Shown: positions 54,660-64,000 of the stretch, piece after piece
How positions within the stretch are numbered: position 1 is the first letter of the stretch
Layout: every line of letters begins with the position of its first letter
DNA from: Anniella stebbinsi
Taxonomy: Eukaryota > Chordata > Lepidosauria > Squamata > Anniellidae
Assembly: GCA_029215795.1 (NCBI GenBank)
Contig: JARDYH010000007.1
Location: forward strand, 17,891,763-17,955,762
DNA: 64,000 nucleotides
Reading direction: 5' to 3'
Program-made: the position numbers and the translations under genes
The notes under the pieces: generated by a model
The model's database searches: none
What the model was told of the DNA's origin: nothing
What the model saw: only the letters and a program-made list of their open reading frames with translations

Positions 54660-54930
54660 CCTCTAAATGAGCAATTTATTGCACGCTCATGATTGGCCAC
54701 TCACAGAAGTTTTCAGGTCCATTACATGACCTCCTCAATGACCAGGACATCTCCCGCGATATCCCCTGGAAATCCTGGTATGAAAATAACCACTTTAATG
54801 TGGTAATAGTTGGGAAAACGTGGGATCTGCTGTCACTAGATGGTGCTGTCTCAATAGAAGTGAAAGGAGAGGAAGTGTTACATTCACTGTGTGCAGTGAA
54901 CATTTTACCCGGTTATGGTTGCCAACTTAT
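54660..54930. repeat. Family-E DNA transposon copy
   Basis: CTAAATGAGCAATTTATTGC, GGTCCATTACATGACCTCC and GTCACTAGATGGTGCTGTC match 14018 and 18505. Confidence 0.55.
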
Positions 54931-54959
54931 GAACTAGCCCATGTAGATGTCTCTTTCTT

Positions 54960-55143
54960 TCATAGTATTTATTTATTTATGTATTTATGTATTTATGTAG
55001 TTATTGTATTTTTATACTGCCCAATAGCCGAAGCTCAGCCTTCCCCAACCTGGTGCCCTCCAAATGAGGTGGGCTACAACTCCTATTATCCCCCAGCCAA
55101 CTATAATTCCATCATCTTCTCCCCCAGGTTGGGTAACGTCTAA
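54960..55143. repeat. LINE tail (antisense) followed by a family-A palindrome
   Basis: TTTATTTATTTATGTATTTA and TTATACTGCCCAATAGCCG form an L2-type tail to about 55033. CAGCCTTCCCCAACCTGGTG to CCCCCAGGTTGGGTAACG (55036-55138) is family A. Confidence 0.6.
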
Positions 55144-55156
55144 TTCAATGTGTCTT

Positions 55157-55164
55157 GTGATGAA

Positions 55165-55197
<33 letters not shown>
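55157..55197. repeat. ATG/GAT trinucleotide repeat
   Basis: About 12 GAT units. Confidence 0.95.
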
Positions 55198-56109
55198 AGA
55201 TTAAGTGTAAGAACCTCATGAAAATATCACCGCAGAGCAAAGTACAAAAACCAACTTGCACTACAATCGTTTGGAATTTCCAGTTGTGAATGTCACCATA
55301 TGTGATGACAAGTACGAATGAATTATGACATTTAAGGGATTGTTCTTGGGAATAATGTTGCACAATCTGGGTGCTAGCATGGAAAAGACCCTGTTCGCTG
55401 TAGCTGCCTCCCATCACCCCTTAAGGTAGGGACATCTGGAATAGGGCTTCAGCAGATCTAACACTGGGTAGGTTAACATTTCAATTAATCTGTGTTAAGA
55501 TGTACCTAGCATTGTGCAGAGAATTTGGCTATGTGATGTAGCTGTAATACACATTAACCGCTGCACTGTGTGATTCACTGTCTCTACTCATTACCTGGTT
55601 GTGGATTCCCAGCTCTCTCTCTCTCTTGAGTCCAGTCCAGTCCATTTTTCTTAGTATTTAGCAAGTACCTAGTTCCCCTTTTGCTTCCAGCAGGAAAAAG
55701 CATATGTGATAACCAAATTACCCTGCTGGGATCCTCTTATAGCCCTTTACTTATACTGTCAGCAGGGCTCAATTAATACCTGGCGTCGTGGTGACATCTT
55801 GTGGTAGAACCAGGGTAATATCACACATGAAATCTCAACATGTTCAGATTTCTTTTCTACTGACATCATTTAAATGGACCTCATGGCCAAACGCTGTCTA
55901 CCCATCGTCTCGGAGGCCTATCTGAATATTCATCCGATCACCCTCAGAAGAAACCTTTGGTGAGCCTGTTTTTGTAGAGGAAGTGAACGTCATTCCTTCT
56001 GGACTAGTCATACCCTGCTTGGGAACCAAGAAGTGGAACACAGCCCAACCAGCCCTGGAACATGGCTTATCTCATGTTTGGTAACCCTCCTGTGTATTTC
56101 CAGTATATA
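55198..56109. other. Nothing recognised
   Basis: It contains a short CT run (55611-55626). No gene is supported. Confidence 0.35.
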
Positions 56110-56791
56110 TATCACAAGATGTGGTGATGGGTGGTGATGGCCACCAATTTGGATGGCTTTAAAAGGGGTTTGGATAAATTCCTGGAGGAGAAGCCTATCA
56201 ATGGCAACTAGTCTTGATCATAGAATAATAGAATAGTAGAGTTGGAAGGGGCCTATAAGGCCATCAAGTCCAACCCCCTGCTCAATGCAGGAATCCACCT
56301 TAAAGCATTCCTGACAGATGGTTGTCCAGCTGCCTCTTGAATGCCTCTAGTGTGGGAAAGCCAACAACCTCCCTAGGGAATTGATTCCATTGTGGTACTG
56401 CTCTAACAGTCAGGAAGTTTTTCCTGATGTCCAGCCAGAATCTGACATCCTGTAACTTGAGTCCATTATTCCATGTCCTGCACTCTGGGATGATCGAGAA
56501 GAAATCCTGGCCCTCCTCTGTGTGACAACCTTTCAAGTACTTGAAGAGTGCTATCATGTCTCCCTTCAGTCTTCTCTTTTCAAGTCTAAACATGGCTAAG
56601 TGCAACCTCCAGTATCAGCGGCAGTAAACTTGTATACACTAGTTGCTGGGGAACATGGGTGGGAGAGTGCTGTTGCACCGTGTTCTGCTTGTGGGGTCCT
56701 GGTCAACAGCTGGTTGGCTACCATGTGAACAGAGTGCTGGACTAGATGGGCCCTTGGTCTGATCCAGCATGGCTCTTCTTATGTTCTTATA
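56110..56791 (+). mobile_element. L3/CR1-type LINE 3' fragment split by an antisense CR1
   Basis: Sense-strand parts at 56110-56220 (CACCAATTTGGATGGCTTTA) and 56606-56791 (CAACAGCTGGTTGGC, CTGGACTAGATGGGCCC, TGGCTCTTCTTATGTTCTTA) belong together. The CR1 at 56221-56605 lies between them. Confidence 0.8.
56221..56605 (-). mobile_element. CR1-type LINE 3' end, antisense, nested
   Basis: The minus strand reads LEKRRLKGDMIALFKYLKG, then WNQFPREVVGFPTLEAFKRQ and LDNHLSGML, the CR1 reverse-transcriptase C-terminus, over about 100 open codons (56300-56605). The 3' UTR ends TCTACTATTCTATTATTCTA, the expected CR1-type terminus. Confidence 0.85.
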
Positions 56792-57176
56792 TATCTTAGT
56801 TTGCTCTTATATTTTATGGTACTGCTTCATTACTGTTTGTGTTTTGTTCCTTTGCATTGCTTGCTTGTTTATCTTGATTATTGTTAGAGTTACATTTGAA
56901 TTTAGGTATTATTTTTACATTTTTATTTGTAAATCTCTTTGAGTATGATTCATCGCAGAAAGACAGGATATAAATGTTGGAAAAACTAAACCAACATGTG
57001 TAGTCTTGGTAGACATGACTGAGCCTAGATTTCCCTGCCAAATGTGCATTTAGTACACACAGTTGGTTATAATATGTGGTCAGTCTTCATATTTAGCTCT
57101 ATGCCCTGAACATTTTGCCCTGCCGATTTTTGCAGATAAAATCTCTCTTAAAGGGGGTAGAACATGCCAATCTGTT

Positions 57177-57193
57177 TTTTTTTGGGGGGGGGG
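57177..57193. repeat. T8-G9 compound homopolymer
   Basis: A run of T is followed by a run of G. Confidence 0.85.
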
Positions 57194-57329
57194 CTGTTTT
57201 TCTGGCCAGTTGACAATCCTAAATGGTGATGGGGAGTCAACAGGTGTGACATTTGGGGGCCATGAGGAATGTTAATCTGCTGTTAACATGCTGTATCTAC
57301 TTCCAGTTTCATCGCATAATTGAGATCTG

Positions 57330-57590
57330 AGCACTACGTGAGGAGCGTTTTCTGCTACATAACCTATAGGTGGCCCTGTGGTATAGTGGAATAGCACAAA
57401 TACACAAGGTGAAATTGCATTTTCTTTTGCTTTTACAATTAAATGCCGCATTTTCCCTGCTAAACTTGCTGAAAGTGCAGGTTAGGCACAAATGCGAAAA
57501 TGGAAGGTCTGATGTCGTCTGAAGAACCCGTAAACAACTGTGAATAAGGAATGATGAGCACATGATAAATGCCTCGTGTAGAAAAGTAAA
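57330..57590. repeat. Family-E DNA transposon copy
   Basis: GCACTACGTGAGGAGCG starts and TGCCTCGTGTAGAAAAG ends it. It shares GTATAGTGGAATAGCACAAA and TTTACAATTAAATGC with 5143. Confidence 0.6.
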
Positions 57591-58398
57591 AGCAAGCAGG
57601 CCACTGGATGAAGACAAGGAGCAACTCCAGGGGGCTCTTGTCAGTGGGCCCCTGCTGGGATGTGGGCCCTCAACAGGTGCTCAACCAGCCTACTCTTGAC
57701 GCCAGCCCTGCTAGGCATGATGGCTATATATTACTGCCAGGTTCAGGAGCAGTATGCCTTTGTATACCAGTTGCAAGGGAACATTGGTGGGAGGCTGCTA
57801 CAAAATTTGTAGCGCAAACACAGGGCTGTTTACCTCCTTTGCTGCTATAGTACAGTTTCTGTGAAGATTCTGGCCTTTTTCTCTTTATATCCTCCTCATG
57901 AAGCCAATCCAGAGCTTGGCCTAGTGGGGGTGATTGACCCTTTCAGGCACGAATGGTGAGGATGGATGCACAAACCTGGCGGAGGAAAAGTTCCTACCCC
58001 CCTTCTGCAAATTGCCAGTGAGCTTCCATCCCCCTTATCTCCTTTTTTTTTGCTTTTTCTGTTTTGCTTCGTCTTATTTGACACATCTGTCTCAGCAAAG
58101 TGTAGCGGCACACTTAATTTGCTGAGGCTCCCTCCCCCCGTGTGACATGTTGTAAATTGCCTCGCATGCTGGATGGATGACTGGATGTGATTGCGGGGGA
58201 CGGGGGGAGAGAAATTAGAAATCTTGACGTGACTAATTTATTTCTATGCTTCCTTTAACTACATTTATACTGTGCCTTTCTGCCAATGCTCCCGAGATGG
58301 TTCATGACTAAAAAAAAATAAAAGTGTGAAAATTTAGTAGTCATATGCAACACCAAAAGGGAATAAGCAAATTCAGCCAGTTTGGGGGTGGGGGTGGG
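57591..58398. other. Nothing firmly recognised
   Basis: A short LINE-tail-like ACATTTATACTGTGCCTTTC occurs at 58260. No gene is supported. Confidence 0.35.
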
Positions 58399-58400
58399 GA

Positions 58401-58680
58401 CTACAACTCCCAGCATTCTCCAACCAGCTATGAAAAAAAGTCCTACAACTCCCAGCGTTCCCCAGCCGGTTCTGAAAAAAGGTTCTACAACTCCCAGCAT
58501 TCTTCAACCAGCGATGAAAAAAAGCCCTACAACTCCCAGCGTTCCCCAGCCAGCTAAGAAAAAAAAAGTCCTACACGTCCCAGCATTCCCCAGCCGTCTT
58601 AGCTCGCTGGAGAATGCTGGGAGTTGTAGGATTTCCCCCCCCCCCCCCACACACACACTAAACATGCATAGAAATCAACC
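58401..58680 (+). repeat. Family-B palindrome with an expanded 42-bp tandem array
   Basis: Units begin CTACAACTCCCAGC at 58401, 58443, 58485 and 58527, plus a diverged CTACACGTCCCAGC at 58571: three exact 42-bp periods, then one of 44. Odd and even units alternate (CATTCT against CGTTCC). After the last unit comes the inverted GGAGAATGCTGGGAGTTGTA, a C15 run and TAAACATGCATAG. The internal stem unit of the palindrome has thus been amplified in tandem. Confidence 0.85.
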
Positions 58681-58845
58681 TTAACATTTGCCAGACAGCA
58701 AAGATAGGGACAGACCACAGAAATAGACAGTTGGGAGCCTTTGGGGCAAGACTTTGTCAGCCACCTCTTTTGCATTTTGCTTTTCTCTCTGCTCTCCCAA
58801 AATACACCTAGTAGTAGCTGGCTCTCAGCCTCTTGCCTAACCCAA

Positions 58846-58877
58846 TCCCTCCTCCTCCTCCTCCTCCTCCTCCTCCT
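58846..58877. repeat. CTC trinucleotide repeat
   Basis: About ten CTC units at the left edge of the GC-rich block. Confidence 0.93.
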
Positions 58878-58899
58878 AGCATTGAGATCATTGCTACGG

Positions 58900-59279
58900 A
58901 AATACTTCGCTCTTCATGCTCCACAGCGCACCCCCCTGCCCATGCGGCTGAGATGGTTCGCTTCGCCCGTTCTCTCCTCCTCCCTCCTCCTCCCTCTTCC
59001 TCCTCCAATCTCTCGCCACTTCCACCCCCCCATCCACAAGGGCAGATGGTACATTCCTCTGGTACAGCGTTCAGGCTTGAGAGCCGTTCTCTAAGCAAAA
59101 AGGCTGCTGCTGCTGCTGCTCCTGGCACCCTTTTTTGGGGGGGCTTTTGGAGAGAAAGAGACATCCCCCCTCCCCCTTGCTGGGCAGAAAGGATCCGCAG
59201 TCTGGCGCCAGGCCTTCTCTCTCCCCTCCAATCTCGGGTGGCATGACACTTTTTGGCAGCAGAGAAGGGTGCTGGAGAT
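58900..59279 (+). other. Candidate non-coding first exon and promoter of an unidentified gene
   Basis: A GC- and C-rich block with raised CpG ends in GAGAT|GTGAGT (donor GT at 59280). It is followed 1.6 kb later by a well-formed exon at 60846. The left boundary is arbitrary and no transcription start can be fixed. Both strands have long open frames here because of the CTC/CTG-rich composition, so coding potential is not evidence. Confidence 0.3.
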
Positions 59280-60255
59280 GTGAGTATCGGCTGCACCTCC
59301 ATAATCGCATTGTGTTTGCTTGTGTGTGCATGCATGGCTCTAGCCTCTCTCAGCCCCAGGACAAAATGGCAAGGATGCTGCCACCAGGAGGCAACAAGAG
59401 GAAGCAAGGCTTCGGGAGTGGGGGGGTGGAGGGATTGGAGAAAGGAAGCTAAAAATTGAGAATTCAGGATGCCCCCTCCCCACCTAGCCCTGTCTCCCGC
59501 AGCCCCTTCCCCCTTGGGTGCTGGGTTTTGTGATGCGTTCCCAGGGTGGCAGTATCCAAAATGTATAATTTTGCTAGGAAGGAGGATTGGGGGCGGGGAT
59601 TGTTCAGTTTTTTGTTTGTTTGTTTTTTTCAAAATCTTGCTCATAAAGGAAGCAGGCCATTTTTATTTTTTAGCTCCAAGTGACTAACTCCTGGTGAAAG
59701 AAAGTTAGATCAGAGCAGCGATGAGAATTGGCCAGGATTTTGGCTGCTGTGGAAAGACGGTTAAGGCAACTGGGGGTGGTATGTTTGCTCGGTGGGTTTG
59801 CACCCAACCTGGGCAGGAAAGGGATGGTCCTCTCTGGTGATTCCCTTTTGGAACCATGGCACGCACAGGATGCCAAAGGACGGGGATGGGGGGGGGGAGT
59901 GATTTAGTCCTCCCTTCGGTAAGCCATTCTCAGGCCTTCCCATGTACTGGGAAACATAAACAGTAGCAGTACGAGGCTAAAGAACGCATCTTTGGGGCAG
60001 AATGAAGACGCGAAGCCAGTTCTGACCATGCCTTGCAGGAAATGGGGGCTCAGGACCCCCCCGGGTTCATTTTGTAGCTCCGACACTAACTTGCTGGAGG
60101 GCCTGAGTTAAGTCCCTCGATGCCAAACGGTGGAGCGTGCCCTGTAATTTCAGGTGCCCGTTCCAAATGAGCACGAACCGTTTTCAGAGACGATGGCGGA
60201 GTTTTCCTGCATCAGCAATTCACTGGCAATCTGGTGCCCAGTGGTGGCATCAGAA

Positions 60256-60270
60256 CCCCCCCCCCCCCCC
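60256..60270. repeat. Poly-C run
   Basis: Fifteen consecutive C. Confidence 0.95.
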
Positions 60271-60362
60271 AACAATTTACATGGGGAAAGGAGGGTAAAA
60301 GTAAGGGGGTGAGTGGGCAAGTTTTATGTTACTTATTAAACCATCACAAACAGATATCTATT

Positions 60363-60585
60363 TTATTTATTTATTACATTTATATCCCGCCTTTTTTCCT
60401 CTGAGGAACCCATGATCCTCTTCCTCTCCATTTTATCCTCCCAACAACCCTGTGAGGTAGGTCAGGCTGCAAGTCAGTGACTGGCCCAAAGTCACCTAGT
60501 GAGCTTTGTGGCTGAGTGGGGCCTAGAATCCGGGTCTCCCGAGCCCCAGTCCAACACTCTAACCACTATACCACATTATCACTCT
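60363..60585 (-). mobile_element. CORE-type SINE
   Basis: TTATTACATTTATATCCCGC, CCCAACAACCCTGTGAGGTA, GGCCTAGAATCCGGGTCTCC and CCACTATACCACATTATC are antisense to the SINE. Confidence 0.72.
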
Positions 60586-60845
60586 GATATTAAACGTATG
60601 TGACACTGATTTCAATATGATTTACATCCCAGTAAGTATATGTTGAATTGCAGCCTTCGTTAAGATTTAGGATTGTATTCTATTTTGTTTTTCAATGTCG
60701 TTACTATCTCACACCGCCACATGACCTCTGGTATTTGCTTTGAACGTCCTCTGGGAATGAAGTTGCCGAACCTGTCCTCTCACGCTTTTGCTCTTGTCTG
60801 CTCGGCTATTTCTCTGTCATTGACAGCTCTTTCTGTTTCCCCTAG

Positions 60846-60924
60846 ATCTAGACATGGCCCGGGAGCCTAAGTTGAGCCATGCCCGGCCTGGTCAGAAGAG
60901 ACAGCATGATGGAGGCCTCTACCC
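60846..60924 (+). CDS. Candidate 5' coding exon of an unidentified gene
   Basis: A pyrimidine tract and acceptor (CTTTCTGTTTCCCCTAG) precede a 79-bp segment with ATG at 60854 and A at -3 (GACATGG). It encodes MAREPKLSHARPGQKRQHDG then GLY and two bases of a next codon, ending at CC|GTGAGT. Both splice signals are near consensus, and the peptide is hydrophilic and basic. I do not recognise it. With the donor at 59280 it would give a plus-strand gene running off the right edge, divergent from SLC7A10. It could also be chance. Confidence 0.35.
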
Positions 60925-61424
60925 GTGAGTCCTTAATGGCTCTTGGGGGTTGGAGCTGAACGGCATGGTGCTATTTGCTGTATTTAGAGATGCTTTGTGC
61001 AAGGCATTGATGGGGTTAGACAAAAAAGATCTGCCCAGAAATAGAAGCAGAGGGATTTAGTACCTGCCTATGGTAGCTGTGGGCCCTATTCCTGCCTCTG
61101 AACTGGGTGTACTCGATCATAGGCATTTCAGAGCATGTGCGAATATGCAGGACAGGAACAGCCAATAAATGGGACAAGTAATTACTCCAGTAATTACTCC
61201 AGAGACAGAATAGCCGGTTCCTAACTTCCGAGTCCACTACTGCTCCCAGCAGCAAGGGAAATCAATCCAGGAGTCTATATAAGTTGCTTGCGCATGAATG
61301 TGCATGGTGGAAGGGGGGACTGACAAGCTACATCTTTCCCAAAAGTTCCTTTGTTACAATCTGAAAAGCAATCTACAAATGTTGACGTGTAGTCATGTGG
61401 GCCTTAAGCTGAAATTTATTCATC
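60925..61424. other. Nothing recognised
   Basis: A local direct repeat AGTAATTACTCC occurs twice at 61180-61201. No gene is supported beyond the candidate exon to its left. Confidence 0.35.
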
Positions 61425-61625
61425 TATATCCCTCCTTCTTTCCAAGGAGCTCAAGGTGGCAGATACGGTTTCTCCTTCACAACCACCCTGTGAGGTTGGT
61501 TAGGCTGAGAGGTGGTGACTGGCCAAGGTCAAGCAGTGAGCTTCCCGGCTGAGTGGGGATTTGAACCTGCCCCCTCCCCCTTCCCAGTCTGACACGAACC
61601 GCTACACTACACTGGCTCTCCAAAC
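61425..61625 (-). mobile_element. CORE-type SINE
   Basis: CCAAGGAGCTCAAGGTGGC, CACAACCACCCTGTGAGG, GGGGATTTGAACCTGCC and TACACTACACTGGCTCTCC. Confidence 0.7.
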
Positions 61626-61627
61626 AC

Positions 61628-61705
61628 ACTTGCTAGGAATAAAGCCCCGTTGAACATAGTGGGACATCCATCAGAATCAACGTGCGTAGGATTGTGGTTT
61701 TAGCC
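61628..61705. repeat. Family-J dispersed repeat
   Basis: GAATAAAGCCCCGTTGAAC and AACGTGCGTAGGATTGTGG. Confidence 0.45.
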
Positions 61706-61747
61706 ATGCACACACAACATCAGATAAATTCAGGCTTTTAGTAAACA

Positions 61748-61882
61748 AAGCTGGGCAACTTGTAGCTTTCCAGGTGTTGTTGGATTGCAACTCCCATGAG
61801 CCCTAGCCAGCATAGCCATTGGTGAGGAATTATGGCAGTTGTAGTCCCATCAATATCTGGAGCGCCACAAGTTACCCACCTT
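61748..61882. repeat. Family-A palindromic repeat
   Basis: GCTGGGCAACTTGTAGC and the inverted GCCACAAGTTACCCACC bound it. The core has ATTGCAACTCCCATGAGCCC. Confidence 0.75.
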
Positions 61883-62257
61883 TATTGTAAAGCAACAAAT
61901 TGGAATCCGCAGGAGACTGCTACAGGCAGAAAATGAAATAGATCCTCAAAATGGTCGACTTCGATGCTTTATTAGTTCTGGATGTGATTGTACAAAGGAA
62001 GTAATCGGCAGGCGCAGTCTCATGGCCACTTTAAGTCTGTGATAGACATGGGAACAGCACACGAAGAAGTCTTACATGTGCTGGCTTTCAGCCCCTGGCT
62101 AGCTGACTGTGTGAATCCTCTTCCATGCACCAGATTCACACAGATACCTAGGCAAAGATTGGAAACAATGTATTTTTCCTGCTGTCCCCATGTACTGAAT
62201 TTGTTTGTTCAGAAATATGGTTCTGTGGTGCTAGGGAAAAAAAACTTTCAGCAGTGA

Positions 62258-62271
62258 CCCCCCCCCCCCCC
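62258..62271. repeat. Poly-C run
   Basis: Fourteen consecutive C. Confidence 0.95.
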
Positions 62272-62289
62272 TTGGCAAGCCAAGATGTG

Positions 62290-62735
62290 AGAATTACATC
62301 TAGTTTATTTATTTATTTATTTTATTTATTTATTACATTTGTATACCGCCCCATAGCCGAAGCTCTCTGGGCAGTTTACATAGGATTAAAACAATTAAAA
62401 ACAATATACAAAAATTAAAACAGCAAAAACATACAACACACACACAATCTGTACATTTAAAACCACTACAACAACCCAAAAAGCTACAAAAAACAAAAAC
62501 AAACCCAGGCTCCTCAGATATTGCCAAATGCCTGAGAGAAGAGGAAAGTCTTGACCTGGCGCCGAAAAGATAACAATGTTGGCGCCAGGCAAGCCTCATC
62601 AGGGAGATCATTCCACAATTGGGGGGCCACCACAGAGAAGGCCTTCTCTCTTGTTGCCGACCTCTGAGCTTCCCTCGGAGTAGGCACTCGGAGGAGGGCC
62701 TTAGATGTTGAACGTAGTGTTCGGGAACCCACATT
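62290..62735 (-). mobile_element. L2-type LINE 3' end, antisense
   Basis: The minus strand from about 62732 reads LRVPTPREAQRSATREKAFS, then VVAPQLWNDLPDEACLAP, the C-terminus of an L2-group reverse transcriptase, nearly undamaged. The 3' end is GGGGCGGTATACAAATGTAA plus an ATAAATAAAT tail. It is a relatively young copy. Confidence 0.8.
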
Positions 62736-62827
62736 AGTTTAAGCTAATGTGGGTTAAGACGACTGTCCATCCCAGTAGGCACATCAGTTCCTAGTCCTTA
62801 CCAGTGCCTGTCATTTAAAATTGAGCA

Positions 62828-63150
62828 TAAGAGCATAAGAAGTAATGCTGGATCAGACTGAGGGTCCGTCTAGTCGAGCACTCGGTTCATACAGTGGCCA
62901 ACCATCTGTTGACCAGGGACCCTCAAGTAGGACACAGGTGCAACAGCACCCTCCCACCCATGTTCCCCAGCAACTGGTGTATATAGGCTTACTGCCTCTA
63001 CTGGAGGTAGCACTACCAAAACTAGTAACCACTGATAGCCTTCTCCTCCAAAAAATTATCCAATCCCTTTTTAAAGCCATCCAAATGAGTAGCCATCACG
63101 ACATCTTCTGGTAGTGAATTCTGTAGTTTAACTAAGCGCTGTGTGAACTG
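62828..63150 (-). mobile_element. L3/CR1-type LINE, 3' fragment
   Basis: AGAGCATAAGAAGTAATGCT, GGCCAACCATCTGTTGACC, TCCCACCCATGTTCCCCAGC and CATCCAAATGAGTAGCCATC. Confidence 0.75.
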
Positions 63151-63201
63151 CTCGACCCATTGCACTGTGCGTGAAGAATAGAGGTAGGATCGCCAACTGG
63201 C

Positions 63202-63218
63202 GGGGGGGGGGGGGGGGG
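63202..63218. repeat. Poly-G run
   Basis: Seventeen consecutive G, the longest homopolymer noticed. Confidence 0.95.
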
Positions 63219-63479
63219 AAACTACAGCTCCCGTCCTTTAAAAACGGTTCAATCTGTAGAAATCGACAGGTGATGTTTTTCACGTTGAACATGCTCACTT
63301 GCTAATAGCTGCAGATCAAACTGCTGTTACTACAGGAGCCAATTCAAAAGCTGGCAACCCTAAACAAGGGGAAGAGGAGCCTGAGTATCCTGCTGTATTT
63401 CATCTGTGCTAAGCACGTGCTCAGGGCTATATATTTTTTTGCGCTGGTGGTTCTAAAATAAGAGTGGGCAGGAAGTAGA

Positions 63480-63575
63480 TCTCCTGATGATGTGGAGGTC
63501 AACTCCCAGCAATCTTGACCATTGACCAGGGTGGCAAGGGCTTCTGGGATTTGAAGTCCAAAACATTTGTAGATC
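63480..63575. repeat. Family-A palindromic repeat, diverged
   Basis: GTGGAGGTCAACTCCCAGCA and TTCTGGGATTTGAAGTCCAA with AAACATTTGTAGATCT. Confidence 0.45.
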
Positions 63576-63939
63576 TAACTTCTGCTTACCTCCTTTTTCT
63601 AAAATGAGATGGACTGAGAAACGAGGCACTCCAACATTTGCTAACCTAGCTCAGGGGCCGCTGAGAATTATGGCTGCTCATATCTGTGCATATCTGTCCA
63701 GGGTCATGGATTGCTCCTATCAAAGCCGGCATGGTCGCGGAGCATCCTTGGGTGACTGCTAGGGCCCACATATCATGGCAGGGTTCACTGGCATTGCTGC
63801 TTATCCTTGGGCCCCTATGCCTGGGAATAACATTGGGGAATTGGGGAAAATGTAAATAGCATTTGCAGCACAATCACTTGATTCCTGTCAAAATATTGTC
63901 ACCAGATTCCTACACTGCCTGGCAACCTCCCAGATTCCT

Positions 63940-64000
63940 ACACTGCCTGTAAACCGTCCAGAGAGCTTCGGCTATGGGGCGGTATACAAATGTAATAAAT
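63940..64000 (+). mobile_element. L2-type LINE 3' tail, cut by the window edge
   Basis: TGTAAACCGTCCAGAGAGCT, GGGGCGGTATACAAATG and TAATAAAT match the 3' ends at 48150 and, in inverse, at 62330. Confidence 0.6.

Noticed and set aside
58808..59644. A 278-codon minus-strand open frame in the GC-rich block
   Set aside because: It is low-complexity (Gly, Glu and Arg runs from CTC-type repeats) with equally long frames on the other strand. No family was recognised.
42200..64000. CEBPA as upstream neighbour
   Set aside because: Mammalian synteny predicts CEBPA near SLC7A10, but no basic-leucine-zipper coding sequence was seen. It may lie further right.

Overview
This is a vertebrate nuclear window, most likely from a squamate reptile (lizard or snake). 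The only gene identified with confidence is split into short exons with GT/AG-type splice sites. The rest is dense in repeats typical of squamates: L3/CR1-type and L2-type LINE fragments, tRNA-derived and CORE-type SINEs, and many palindromic non-autonomous DNA transposons. The organism call is inference from gene structure and repeat content. No bacterial, phage or CRISPR features were seen.

The left two thirds (about 1 to 41.8 kb) is the 5' half of SLC7A10 (Asc-1, the small-neutral-amino-acid and D-serine exchanger) on the minus strand. Five coding exons were placed from intact splice sites and codon phase: exon 1 at 41561-41780, exon 2 at 12687-12891, exon 3 at 4733-4884, exon 4 at 3423-3548 and exon 5 at 1461-1614. 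Together they encode about 285 residues, from the N-terminus to just past the TM6 motif. The remaining exons lie beyond the left edge. Intron 1 is about 28.7 kb and full of transposon insertions. The presumed promoter is a CpG-rich stretch around 41.5-42.1 kb.

The right third (42 to 64 kb) lies upstream of SLC7A10 and is mostly repeats. It holds a 537-bp internally deleted mariner-type element (45.9 kb), a 320-bp palindromic hAT-like element with a perfect 8-bp target duplication (52.5 kb; its sister copy is at 31.7 kb), and directly beside it a 1-kb GC-rich hairpin element (52.9-53.9 kb) whose arms encode a signal-peptide-like segment. A weak candidate for the 5' end of an unidentified plus-strand gene lies at 58.9-60.9 kb: a GC-rich first exon with a donor at 59280, then a 79-bp exon with an ATG.

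The most notable observations are the GC-rich hairpin that may carry a captured gene 5' end, the mariner remnant with a well-preserved reading frame, a 35-bp minisatellite open in all three forward frames, the polyglutamine tract and probable GC-AG intron in SLC7A10, and several nested transposons dated relative to each other by target duplications. Repeat boundaries without stated target duplications are approximate, and family names rest on recognition, not on a database search.
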